Below, in pieces: positions 35,405 to 43,552 of a stretch of 64,000 nucleotides of DNA. Made by a program: the position numbers and the translations under genes. Source of the DNA: Qipengyuania gaetbuli (GTDB taxonomy: Bacteria > Pseudomonadota > Alphaproteobacteria > Sphingomonadales > Sphingomonadaceae); contig NZ_JAIUZO010000002.1 in NCBI RefSeq assembly GCF_020171365.1, positions 310,001-374,000 on the forward strand, given 5' to 3'. The notes beneath the pieces are model-generated. The model was not told the origin of the DNA. It made no database searches and worked only from the letters and a program-made list of their open reading frames with translations. Each line of letters starts with the position of its first letter. Positions within the stretch are counted from its first letter, which is position 1.

Positions 35405-35865
35405 CCCAGCGGGACGCCCGGCTCGTTCTTGCTGGTGCGGATCGTCAGCGATGTCTTCACGCTTGCCACATTGGGTGCGGGCGTCAGCTTGCTGGTCAGG
35501 AATTCCTGGAAGCTCTGCAGGTCGCGGCTGACGATCTTGATGATGAAATCGATCTCGCCATTGAGCATGTGGACCTCGCGCACTTCGGGCAGGTCCTTCA
35601 TCGCGCTCTCGAATTCACGCAGCGCGTCTTCCGCCTGGCTCTTCAGGCTGACCATGGCGAAAACGGTGATCGAGAAGCCCAGCTTCGAAGGATCGAGTTC
35701 CGCGTGGTAGCCGCGAATCACGCCTTCTTCCTCCAGCGCGCGCACGCGGCGCAGGCACGGCGGAGCGGTCAGACCGACGCGGTGCGCCAGTTCCACATTG
35801 GTGATTCTGCCCTCGTCCTGCAGTTCGGAAAGCAGACGACGATCGATTTCGTCGAGATTCGCCAT
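35401..35865 (-). CDS. Lrp/AsnC-family transcriptional regulator
   Basis: 154 residues. N-terminal helix-turn-helix (LDEIDRRLLSELQDEGRITNVELAHRVGLT, PPCLRRVRALEEEGVIRGY) and a C-terminal RAM/AsnC ligand-binding domain (VREVHMLNGEIDFIIKIV) that binds amino acids and sets the oligomer. The ATG at 35865 fits the family; the frame remains open upstream without coding features. The co-operonic gene is the GFA protein. No biosynthetic target gene is adjacent. Confidence 0.93.
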   Translation of the reverse strand: MANLDEIDRRLLSELQDEGRITNVELAHRVGLTAPPCLRRVRALEEEGVIRGYHAELDPSKLGFSITVFAMVSLKSQAEDALREFESAMKDLPEVREVHMLNGEIDFIIKIVSRDLQSFQEFLTSKLTPAPNVASVKTSLTIRTSKNEPGVPLG

Positions 35866-36086
35866 GAAATATCCTCGATACAACGCCACGCCAGAAAGAC
35901 GATGCGCACTTAAGAAATGTTGAAAAGGCGCAACCATCGGATTGGCTAACATTATTATCTTTGCCAGCAATCGTCCCGCTTTGCAACGTGGCGGAAACAT
36001 CTCGTTCATCACGTTTGTTGGAGCGGTAGAAGGGGTAGGCGCGCCATGGTTACCGGCCCGCAAACCTTCCCTGTACCGGAGCTGCA

Positions 36087-37859
36087 ATGCATTTTGACGA
36101 CCGCCTTGCCACAGTCCTGCGCAATCGCGCGGCGGGCGAGCGTGCGGCGCGTACGCAGTTCCGCCAGCTTCTGGACCTGTTGGGAGAGCGTCCGCAGGCC
36201 GGCGACAAGGCGCTGAAGGCTGCCGCTTACCTGCGCCTGATCGCACTGGGCGAGATGATCCCGGTCAAGGACCGCGCCGCGATCGTGGGCGAAAGCGGCT
36301 GGCGTTTCCGCAATCCGGAACTGGTGAAGTGGTTCGGCGAGGCGCATCCCCATATCGCGGCTGCCGCGCTCTATCGCGCCCGCCTGACGGGAGAGGAGTG
36401 GGAAAAACTCATCCCGCAGCTACCCATCCGCGCGCGCGGTTTCCTCCGCCATCGCCGGGACCTGCCCGACGAGGCTGTCCGGGCGCTCGACGCACTCGGC
36501 GTGTCCGACCGCGCGCTGCCGCTGCCCGAACCGTTCGACCTGGTCGAAGAATTCGCAACGCCGGATGTCGAGGGCGTGCCGGAGCTAAGCGAACCCGAAA
36601 TCCTGCCCGAAGAGCCGGAACCGCTTTCGCTTTCGCCCGAACGACTGGTGCCGGAACCGGAGCCGGAACCGGGCCCTGTCCCGCTGCCCAAGCCGCAGCC
36701 GGCCATGGGTGGTTCGGAAGGCATCCGCGCCCTGGTCGACCGGATCGAGGCATTCCAGCGCACCCGTTCGGAACGCTCCAGCGACAACGACGACCCGCGC
36801 CTGCCGCTGGGCGAAGACGACGAACAGGTCGCGGCAAAGCCCATCGACCAATTCCTGTTCGGCTGCGACACGGAAGGCCGCATCGACTGGGCCGAACCGG
36901 GCATTGCACCGATGGTGACCGGCATGGACATGGCTTCGCTAGCCAAGGATAGCGAAGAGGCAGCGCGCACCCTCCGCATGCGCCAACCCATGACGGCGCT
37001 GGCCGTCAACATTCGCGGCGCGGTCCGACTGGAAGGCGATTGGGTGGTCGATGCGACCCCGCGCTTCACCCGCTCGGAAGGCCGTTTCTACGGCTATGTC
37101 GGACGTTTCCGTCGCGCGGTGTCGGGCATCGAGGACCGCCGCGAGGCCGAGGCTGATCGCCTGCGCCAGCTGCTCCACGAACTGCGCACGCCGGTTAACG
37201 CCATGCAGGGCTATGCCGAGATCATACAGCAGCAGATGATCGGCCCTGTGCCCCACGAATATCGCGCCATCGCAGCGACCATCGCCGGGGACGCCGCGCA
37301 TATCCTTGCCGGGTTCGACGAACTCGACCGGCTGGCCAAGCTGGAAACCGGCGACCTCGACCTCGAAAAGGGCGATGCCGATTTCGCCGCCATCGCCCGC
37401 AAGCAGGTGGCACAGTTGCAGCCGGTGCTCAGCCCCCGTGTCGCGCGCTTCGACGCCGACCTTGGCGAAGGGCGCGCGCCGATCGGCCTGTCGCAGGGCG
37501 AGGCGGAACGGCTCGCATGGCGCCTTCTCGCCACGCTTGCTGGCACCTTGGCGGCCGGCGAGACGGTATCGCTCAAGATGCAGACGGGGCTCGAACAGGT
37601 GGAATTCGCGCTCACCCTGCCCGCTGCCCTACGCAAGGCGGCGGACATATTCTCGGTCGATACCCGCGCGCAGACCGGTGCGCTGAGTGCGGGTATTTTC
37701 GGAGCCGGCTTCTCGTTGAGGCTCGCGCGGGCAGAGGCGCGCGCGGCGGGCGGGGAACTGGCAAGGGTGGACGATGCGCTGGTGCTCAGCCTGCCGCTCT
37801 TGACCGCCGCCAGCAGCCTGCCTAGCCCTGAAAACCAGCCGGACAGTGCAGCCGGCTGA
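36087..37859 (+). CDS. Histidine-kinase-like protein with PAS domain and degenerate ATPase domain
   Basis: 590 residues, no membrane segments. The N-terminal 130 residues are helical. Then come a proline/glutamate-rich linker (EPEPEPGPVPLPKPQ), a PAS-like region (FLFGCDTEGRIDWAEPGIAP) and a good H-box, LLHELRTPVNAMQGYAEII, with phosphoacceptor His. The ATP-binding part is eroded: the N-box asparagines are absent (RLLATLAGTLAAG), no DxGxG is seen, and only GAGFSLRLARAEARAAGG recalls the G2 box. It may act as a phosphotransfer or scaffold protein rather than a kinase. It has its own upstream region and precedes the deacetylase gene. Confidence 0.8.
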   Translation: MHFDDRLATVLRNRAAGERAARTQFRQLLDLLGERPQAGDKALKAAAYLRLIALGEMIPVKDRAAIVGESGWRFRNPELVKWFGEAHPHIAAAALYRARLTGEEWEKLIPQLPIRARGFLRHRRDLPDEAVRALDALGVSDRALPLPEPFDLVEEFATPDVEGVPELSEPEILPEEPEPLSLSPERLVPEPEPEPGPVPLPKPQPAMGGSEGIRALVDRIEAFQRTRSERSSDNDDPRLPLGEDDEQVAAKPIDQFLFGCDTEGRIDWAEPGIAPMVTGMDMASLAKDSEEAARTLRMRQPMTALAVNIRGAVRLEGDWVVDATPRFTRSEGRFYGYVGRFRRAVSGIEDRREAEADRLRQLLHELRTPVNAMQGYAEIIQQQMIGPVPHEYRAIAATIAGDAAHILAGFDELDRLAKLETGDLDLEKGDADFAAIARKQVAQLQPVLSPRVARFDADLGEGRAPIGLSQGEAERLAWRLLATLAGTLAAGETVSLKMQTGLEQVEFALTLPAALRKAADIFSVDTRAQTGALSAGIFGAGFSLRLARAEARAAGGELARVDDALVLSLPLLTAASSLPSPENQPDSAAG

Positions 37860-37915
37860 AACAGGGAGGCAAAACTCCCGGGGCTCGCGATACAACGCTT
37901 GAGGGGAAGTTTCGC

Positions 37916-38917
37916 TTGGCCGACCGCAGCCTGCTCGATCCGCCACCAGCCTCGCTCAAGGTGCGATTTGCGCCGGGTTTCGGCCAGCGCGTCCTGCTGA
38001 CGGTCGATACCGAAGAGGAATTCGACTGGTCCAAGCCTTTCTCGTCCGAAGGCCACGGCACCGGCCACGTGCTGCGCATCGCCAAATTCCAGGAATTCTG
38101 TGAAGGCATGGGCGTGGTGCCGGTCTACCTCGTGGACTGGCCGGTCGCCACTTCTCAGCGGGCGCGCGATATCCTCGTCCCGCTGGTGCAGCAGGGCAAG
38201 GCCGAGATCGGCGTGCAGCTCCACCCGTGGGTCAATCCGCCGCTCATCGAGGATACCACCGTACACAACAGCTTCGCCGGCAACCTCCCGCCGGACCTGG
38301 AACGCGACAAGTTCAATCGGCTGGTCGACGCGATCGAGGACAGCTTTGGCGTCGTGCCGCAAATCTATCGTGCAGGACGATACGGAGTCGGTCCGGCCAC
38401 TGCGCGCATGCTGAAGGATCGCGGCATCGCCATCGACAGTTCCGTGCGGCCGCATCACGACTATTCCGCACAAGGCGGGCCAGACTTCCGCCAGCACCCC
38501 GACCATCCCTACTGGACCGACGAGGAGCGGCGGCTGGTCGAACTGCCGCTCACGACCAGCTTCTGGGGCATGCTTCGCCGGCAGGGCGCGCTGGTCCAGC
38601 CGCTGCTGCGCAGTTTCCCGAAGCTCGGCGGCGTACTCAACCGGCTGGGCCTGTTCGAACGCATACCGCTGACGCCGGAGGGCACCAGCAAGGAAGAGGC
38701 GCTGCGCTGCATCGACATGGCGCTGGACGACGGGCAGGAATTGCTGGTCATCAGCTTCCACAGCCCCTCGCTTGTGCCCGGCCACACGCCCTATGTCCGC
38801 ACCGAGGATGACCTCGACGATCTCTACGACTGGCTGCGCGGGGTCTATGCCTATTTCGCAATGCGCGGCGTGCGGCCCACAACGGTGCGGGAAATCGTCC
38901 AATCGGTGGAGGTCTGA
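37916..38917 (+). CDS. Polysaccharide deacetylase family protein
   Basis: 333 residues with a NodB-like fold. VLLTVDTEEEFDW supplies the first Asp pair, the metal histidine pair is replaced by IGVQLHPWVNPP, YRAGRYGVGPAT corresponds to motif 3, and LLVISFHSPSL gives the later His. Family members remove N-acetyl or O-acetyl groups from surface sugars; no signal peptide is seen, so the substrate may be a cytoplasmic precursor. TTG start at 37916 with GAGGGGAAG before it. 56 bases after the kinase-like gene. Confidence 0.85.
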   Translation: MADRSLLDPPPASLKVRFAPGFGQRVLLTVDTEEEFDWSKPFSSEGHGTGHVLRIAKFQEFCEGMGVVPVYLVDWPVATSQRARDILVPLVQQGKAEIGVQLHPWVNPPLIEDTTVHNSFAGNLPPDLERDKFNRLVDAIEDSFGVVPQIYRAGRYGVGPATARMLKDRGIAIDSSVRPHHDYSAQGGPDFRQHPDHPYWTDEERRLVELPLTTSFWGMLRRQGALVQPLLRSFPKLGGVLNRLGLFERIPLTPEGTSKEEALRCIDMALDDGQELLVISFHSPSLVPGHTPYVRTEDDLDDLYDWLRGVYAYFAMRGVRPTTVREIVQSVEV

Positions 38918-38977
38918 CGCTTGCGCATGGGCGAAGGCGCGGCTAGTCGCGGCATTCGCCAGATCGGCGGATGGCGT

Positions 38978-39054
38978 GGGCCTGTAGCTCAGTTGGTTAG
39001 AGCTGGCCGCTCATAACGGCTAGGTCGCGGGTTCGAGTCCTGCCGGGCCCACCA
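38978..39054 (+). tRNA. tRNA with CAT anticodon (Met elongator or Ile2)
   Basis: 77 bases with encoded CCA; acceptor arms GGGCCTG and CGGGCCC, anticodon loop CTCATAA. A CAT anticodon can be elongator methionine, or isoleucine after lysidine modification. The D-loop GTTGGTTA gives no initiator features, and I cannot decide between the two. Confidence 0.9.
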
Positions 39055-39088
39055 GCCAGTCCGTCCATCCGGTCGTGTTTGCCCGTGT

Positions 39089-39165
<77 letters not shown>

Positions 39166-39193
39166 CACGGCAAACTGAGGGAAGGAGGACAGA

Positions 39194-40540
39194 CTGACCG
39201 CCTCCGCCTATCCCGCAGTCCCCGACCGGCGCGCGATCTGGGCGATCGCCCTGCCCGCCATGGTGACCAATGTCGCGACCGCCCTGATCGGGATCGGCGA
39301 CATGTGGATCGTGGGCCAGCTGGGCGATGCCCCGACGCAGGGCGCGGTAGACGTAGGAGCACGCCTTTTCGCCGTCCTTTTCACGGTCATGAACTTCCTC
39401 AAGACCGGCACCACCGGCCTCGTCGCACAGGCAGGCACGCGCTCCGGCATGGATGCACAGGTCTCGGTGCTTGTGCGCGGGCTGGTCGTGGGCCTTGCCA
39501 TTGCGGCCATTTTGCTGGTGGCAAAGCCGCTGCTGCTGCCGCTTTCGCTGGAGGCGCTGGGCGCCGAGGGCGCGGTGCTCGACGCCGCGCGGGTCTATGC
39601 AGAAATCCGCTACTGGTCCGCGCCGGCCGTCATGGCCAATCTCGCGCTCATCGGCTTCATGGTCGGACGGCGGCAGATGAAGGCCGTGCTGCTGTTCGAA
39701 GTGGCCTACAACCTGGCCAATATCCTGCTTGGCGTGTGGTTCGTCTTCGCGCTGGACAGGGGCATTGCCGGCATCGGCTGGTCGAGCCTGATTGCGGAAT
39801 ACGGCAAGCTGGCTGCGCTTGGCGTGTTCCTCGCCCGCGGCGAATTGCTGCGGCAGGTGGCAGCCGCGCTCAGGGAACGCTCGACGCTGGAGTGGCGGTC
39901 CCTGCGACCCTTCCTGTCGGTCAATCGGGACCTGTTCCTGCGCACGCTGGTGCTGACCGTCTCGCTTGCCGCGCTGACCCGCCTTTCGGCAGAGCGCGGC
40001 GCGGTGCTGCTCGCAGCGAACGGCATCCTCTACCAGATGTTCATTTTCACTGCCTTGCTGCTCGACGGGTTCGAGAACGCAGCGCAGGTGCTCAATGGCG
40101 AGCGGGCGGGCGCAAGCGACCGAAGGGGCTTTGTCGCCTACGCACGGGCAATCCTGCTGCGCGGAACTAGCGCCGCGTCGGTTGTCGCGCTTGCCTTCGC
40201 CTTGTTCTCGGGCCCTGTGCTGGCGAGCTTTGCGGCGACGGCGGACGTGGAAGCCACAGCGCTGGCGCTGGCCCCTTGGCTGATAGTCATCCCCTTCGCA
40301 GGCGTCGCCAGCTTCGTCCTCGACGGAGTGTTCGTGGGGGCTAGCTGGACGCGGGCGCTGCTCGTTTCGATGGGGCTGGCTTCTGCCGTCTATGCCCTGA
40401 CGCTATGGCTGAGCTGGCCGCTCGGCGCGCATGGGTTGTGGCTATCGTTTACCGTGTTCCTGCTCGCGCGAGCCGGTTTCCAGCTACTGCTGATGCCGCG
40501 ACTGCTGGACCGGGAGTTCGGAGCGACGCCTGCCGGCTAG
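39194..40540 (+). CDS. MATE-family multidrug exporter (apparent CTG start)
   Basis: 448 residues with about twelve membrane helices, using a Na+ or H+ gradient to export drugs or metabolites. The conserved first helix, [25 protein letters not shown], needs codons upstream of the only nearby ATG (39260). That frame contains no ATG, GTG or TTG back to a stop at 39176. A CTG at 39194 lies 6 bases after a perfect GGAGG and gives a normal MATE N-terminus ([11 protein letters not shown]). Later parts are typical: [16 protein letters not shown] helix at 130 and [21 protein letters not shown]. The 3' end overlaps the diguanylate cyclase gene by four bases. Confidence 0.88.
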   Translation: MTASAYPAVPDRRAIWAIALPAMVTNVATALIGIGDMWIVGQLGDAPTQGAVDVGARLFAVLFTVMNFLKTGTTGLVAQAGTRSGMDAQVSVLVRGLVVGLAIAAILLVAKPLLLPLSLEALGAEGAVLDAARVYAEIRYWSAPAVMANLALIGFMVGRRQMKAVLLFEVAYNLANILLGVWFVFALDRGIAGIGWSSLIAEYGKLAALGVFLARGELLRQVAAALRERSTLEWRSLRPFLSVNRDLFLRTLVLTVSLAALTRLSAERGAVLLAANGILYQMFIFTALLLDGFENAAQVLNGERAGASDRRGFVAYARAILLRGTSAASVVALAFALFSGPVLASFAATADVEATALALAPWLIVIPFAGVASFVLDGVFVGASWTRALLVSMGLASAVYALTLWLSWPLGAHGLWLSFTVFLLARAGFQLLLMPRLLDREFGATPAG

Positions 40541-41745
40541 GCGCGCGCGGCGCGTAGTTCGTCCTCGCCGCGCCATTCGGTGACGACGTTGTTCTTGTCG
40601 ACCTTGCCATCGTGGACGATGCGGTTGCGCCCGCCCTGCTTGGCGGAATAGAGCGCCGCGTCGCAGCGCGCGAAGAGCCTGCCGTAACCTTCGCCCTCGT
40701 CACGCCCGGCAACGCCGAAGCTTGCCGTGAGGCGGTGATCTTCGGGCATGCCTTCGATGGCGCGGTCACCGAAGCGGCGGCGTACGCGCTCGGCCATGGC
40801 CATGGCTGCCGCGCCGTCGCAATTCCATGCGAGAACGCAGAATTCCTCGCCCCCGATGCGACCGGCAATGTCGGTATCGCGAATGGTGGAGCGGATGACC
40901 TCGCCGAATTCGGCAATCGCATTGTCGCCGGTCTGGTGGCCGTAGACGTCGTTGACCGCCTTGAAGTGGTCGATGTCGGCGACGACGAGCGAGACCGGCA
41001 CGGATTCCTGCTTCGCCTTTTCGAGCCAGGCAATGACGTCCTGTTCGAAAGCGCGGCGCGTCCTGAGACCGGTCAGCATGTCGAGTTCGGCCTTCTCGCG
41101 CACTGCGACCATCTGGTCGTAGATGCAGGCGCCCAGCAGGACCAGCGCGCTGGAAAGCGAGATGATCGAGAGCGAAAGGTTCACGACCGAATAATAGATC
41201 GATTCGCGGTATTCGCTGGCGATGATGCTGCCTTCGAACATCAACGTAATGACCGGGCGGATCAGGAATTGCGCAGCCAGCAGCACGTGCATGAAGATCA
41301 CGAAGCGGTCGATCGCCTCGCGCCGGTGCGCATTGAGCAGCGACATCAGGCCGATGACGTACATGACGCCGTAACCGGTGTTGACGATGATCAGGCGCGA
41401 GGAAATGTCCGCCGAGACCGCCACGGCCACGGCAAGGGTCGCCGCCGACAATCCGTAAACCAGCAGCAGCGCGCCGAGATAAGGCGGCTGGCCAACGCGG
41501 CGCGTCAGGCCCCAGATCGCCGATGCGACACTGAGCGAATAGAAGAACTGGGTGAGGTGGAACACATAGCTCGACGCTGTGTCGAGCAGGTGTGTCACCG
41601 TGAAGCCGACGGTGAAGAAGAAATAGGTAGCAGCGAAGGCGAGGACGTAATTGTCCATCTTCCCGCGCTTCCACAGCACCAGGAACAGGATGCAGAAGAT
41701 CACCGCCGAAAGCGGAGTAATCAATCCGATTATCTGTTCGCGCAT
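40537..41745 (-). CDS. Membrane diguanylate cyclase
   Basis: 402 residues. Six to seven membrane helices (from IIGLITPLSAVIFCILFLVLW) are followed by a GGDEF domain beginning AELDMLTGLRTRRAF. The active site is GGEEF (accepted variant), with VADIDHFKAVNDVYGH for metal binding. The product-inhibition I-site RxxD (RDTD) lies five residues before GGEEF, so it should be feedback-controlled by cyclic di-GMP. The C-terminus is Asp/Arg-rich. Monocistronic, with no sensor domain besides the membrane part. Confidence 0.92.
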   Translation of the reverse strand: MREQIIGLITPLSAVIFCILFLVLWKRGKMDNYVLAFAATYFFFTVGFTVTHLLDTASSYVFHLTQFFYSLSVASAIWGLTRRVGQPPYLGALLLVYGLSAATLAVAVAVSADISSRLIIVNTGYGVMYVIGLMSLLNAHRREAIDRFVIFMHVLLAAQFLIRPVITLMFEGSIIASEYRESIYYSVVNLSLSIISLSSALVLLGACIYDQMVAVREKAELDMLTGLRTRRAFEQDVIAWLEKAKQESVPVSLVVADIDHFKAVNDVYGHQTGDNAIAEFGEVIRSTIRDTDIAGRIGGEEFCVLAWNCDGAAAMAMAERVRRRFGDRAIEGMPEDHRLTASFGVAGRDEGEGYGRLFARCDAALYSAKQGGRNRIVHDGKVDKNNVVTEWRGEDELRAARA

Positions 41746-41850
41746 GCGTGGTTTCCCCCCGAAAGCCCCGAGCTAACCCGCGAAGGTTAATTTGTCGTTG
41801 AGGAAAAGCGCGATTATCGAGTGATTATCGCCCCTTACCGGATAGCGCCC

Positions 41851-43206
41851 TTAGTTGGCGGGTGCCGCACTGCGCAATATCGGGGCTTCCCGATTGGCGA
41901 GGATTCCCACAACCTCGGTCCAGACGGCGACATTCTGGCGCACTTGTGCAGGGTCGATCTTGTCGAGCGTATCGTCGGCCGTGTGGTGCAGGTCGAAATA
42001 GCGGGTGCCGTCCTGCCGCAGGTCGATCAGTGCCCCACCCTGCTCGCGAACCAGGTTTAGGTCCGCCCCGCCGCTCGCCACACCCCGCGACGGTGCCACG
42101 CCGAAGCGCGCGACGGCGCGCGCGATCTGGCCGAACAGCGCCGGGTCGCTGGCAGTGAAATTGGTGTCGAATTTCCAGATGCGGTCGGCGCCGAAATCGC
42201 TTTCGAGACCGACATAGACTGGCTCGTCAGCATGGGCCTTGGCATAGGCGGCGCTCCCCCACAGGCCCGTTTCCTCGGCCCCAGCGAACAGCAGGCGGAT
42301 GGTGCGCAGGGGCCTGCCCTGCGCCGCGACGTGCTTTGCCGCCGCAGCAATAATGCCGCAGCCCGCCCCGTCGTCGATTGCGCCCGTACCGAGGTCCCAG
42401 CTGTCGAGATGGCAGGCAAGCAGCACCGGCGGGAGTGCCGGGTTACGGCCGGTGATCTCGCCCACCACATTGCCGCTGGTGGTCGTGCCGAGATCGCGCG
42501 GCGTCAGCAGCAGCTTCATGCGCACCGTCTGGCCGCGCGCGAACATGCGCTCCAGATTGTCGGCATCAGGGTTGGACAGCGCGCCTGCAGGGATGGGCTC
42601 CACCCCGTCGGTAAAAGTGGTCGTCCCGGTGTGCGGTACGCGGTGGCTATCGGTGCCGACCGATCGGATAACGGTTGCAATCGCGCCCTTGCTCGCCGCC
42701 AGCGAAGGCGCGGTCCAGCGCGCCGGTCCGGCAAAGCCGTAGCCCGAACCGTCCTGTGCGGGGCGCATGTCGTGACTCACGAATGCGATCTTGCCTGCAA
42801 GGCTGCCTGCTTCCGCGTCGCGCAGATCGGCGAAGCTGGGGAAATAGACAACTTCCGCCTCGATCCCCTCGGGGCCGGTCGAACTGGTGGTCGAGAGGGC
42901 CGTGATCGTCATCGGCTGTGCGAAGGGCGCGATGACCCAGGCAAGTTCCTGTCCGCGCACCCAGGTTTCCATCTCGAAGGGCTCGTCCGCCACATTGGCA
43001 AAGCCGTTGCGCTTCAGCCAGGCCATCGCCCAGATGCGGCCGCGCGCCTCCTGCTCGGTGCCCGGCATGCGCGGGCCGACTTCGGTGGTGATACCCTCTA
43101 CGAAATCCCACGCGACGGTGTCGCCGGTCAGCGCCTCGTCGGCGGTATTGGCAAGGGCCGGAGCGGCAAAGGCGAGCGCGACGAGCGCGGCAATCTGGTT
43201 TTTCAT
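41851..43206 (-). CDS. Secreted M28-family zinc peptidase
   Basis: 451 residues with signal peptide (MKNQIAALVALAFAAPALA). A PA-like insert (residues about 110-240) precedes the M28 catalytic fold: metal and active-site residues in LLACHLDSWDLGTGAIDDGAGCG, the Glu pair in AGAEETGLWGS, DFGADR and the closing HHTADDTLDKID. These aminopeptidases use two zinc ions and trim peptides in the periplasm or outside. The start at 43206 is set by the signal peptide; the frame is open upstream but non-coding. Confidence 0.9.
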   Translation of the reverse strand: MKNQIAALVALAFAAPALANTADEALTGDTVAWDFVEGITTEVGPRMPGTEQEARGRIWAMAWLKRNGFANVADEPFEMETWVRGQELAWVIAPFAQPMTITALSTTSSTGPEGIEAEVVYFPSFADLRDAEAGSLAGKIAFVSHDMRPAQDGSGYGFAGPARWTAPSLAASKGAIATVIRSVGTDSHRVPHTGTTTFTDGVEPIPAGALSNPDADNLERMFARGQTVRMKLLLTPRDLGTTTSGNVVGEITGRNPALPPVLLACHLDSWDLGTGAIDDGAGCGIIAAAAKHVAAQGRPLRTIRLLFAGAEETGLWGSAAYAKAHADEPVYVGLESDFGADRIWKFDTNFTASDPALFGQIARAVARFGVAPSRGVASGGADLNLVREQGGALIDLRQDGTRYFDLHHTADDTLDKIDPAQVRQNVAVWTEVVGILANREAPILRSAAPAN

Positions 43207-43244
43207 GGCGCGCTTGCTAGCAGCCGCAGCCGTCCTGCCAAGCG

Positions 43245-43436
43245 TCAATCGGGCGCGCGCGCCGCGAAACCGCTCTGGTCGAAATAGCGCACGGTCTTTT
43301 CGAGCCCTTCGCGCAACCGCGTGGTTGCCTCCCAGCCGAGCATTTCGCGGGCCAGCCTCGTGTCCGGACGGCGGCGGCGCGGATCGTCCTGCGGCAGCTT
43401 GCCCGTGTTGGCTGCCCCTTCGTCCATTGCCGCCAA
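43245..43436 (-). pseudogene. C-terminal remnant of an NAD-dependent sugar epimerase/decarboxylase
   Basis: About 50 residues (LPQDDPRRRRPDTRLAREMLGW, then TTRLREGLEKTVRYF) match the very end of UDP-glucuronate decarboxylase/epimerase proteins. The Rossmann domain and active site, some 250 residues, are missing. Upstream the reading frame runs into sequence with no similarity and then into the ettA leader. It has no ribosome-binding site. I read it as a leftover from a deleted gene, although a short expressed peptide cannot be excluded. Confidence 0.75.
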
Positions 43437-43552
43437 GCGCTAGGCGAAGGCAGGCCGTAATTCCACCCTCCGGCTTGCCCCCAGCCACAGCTACGACTAT
43501 CTGGCGCGCAACCTTTCCATTCCCGAACAGAATCGCTCGAAGGACACGCCCG

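Noticed and set aside
42887..43552. Extension of ettA upstream by more than 200 codons
   Set aside because: The extra part is antisense to the M28 peptidase gene; the EttA N-terminus is conserved from the ATG at 43553.
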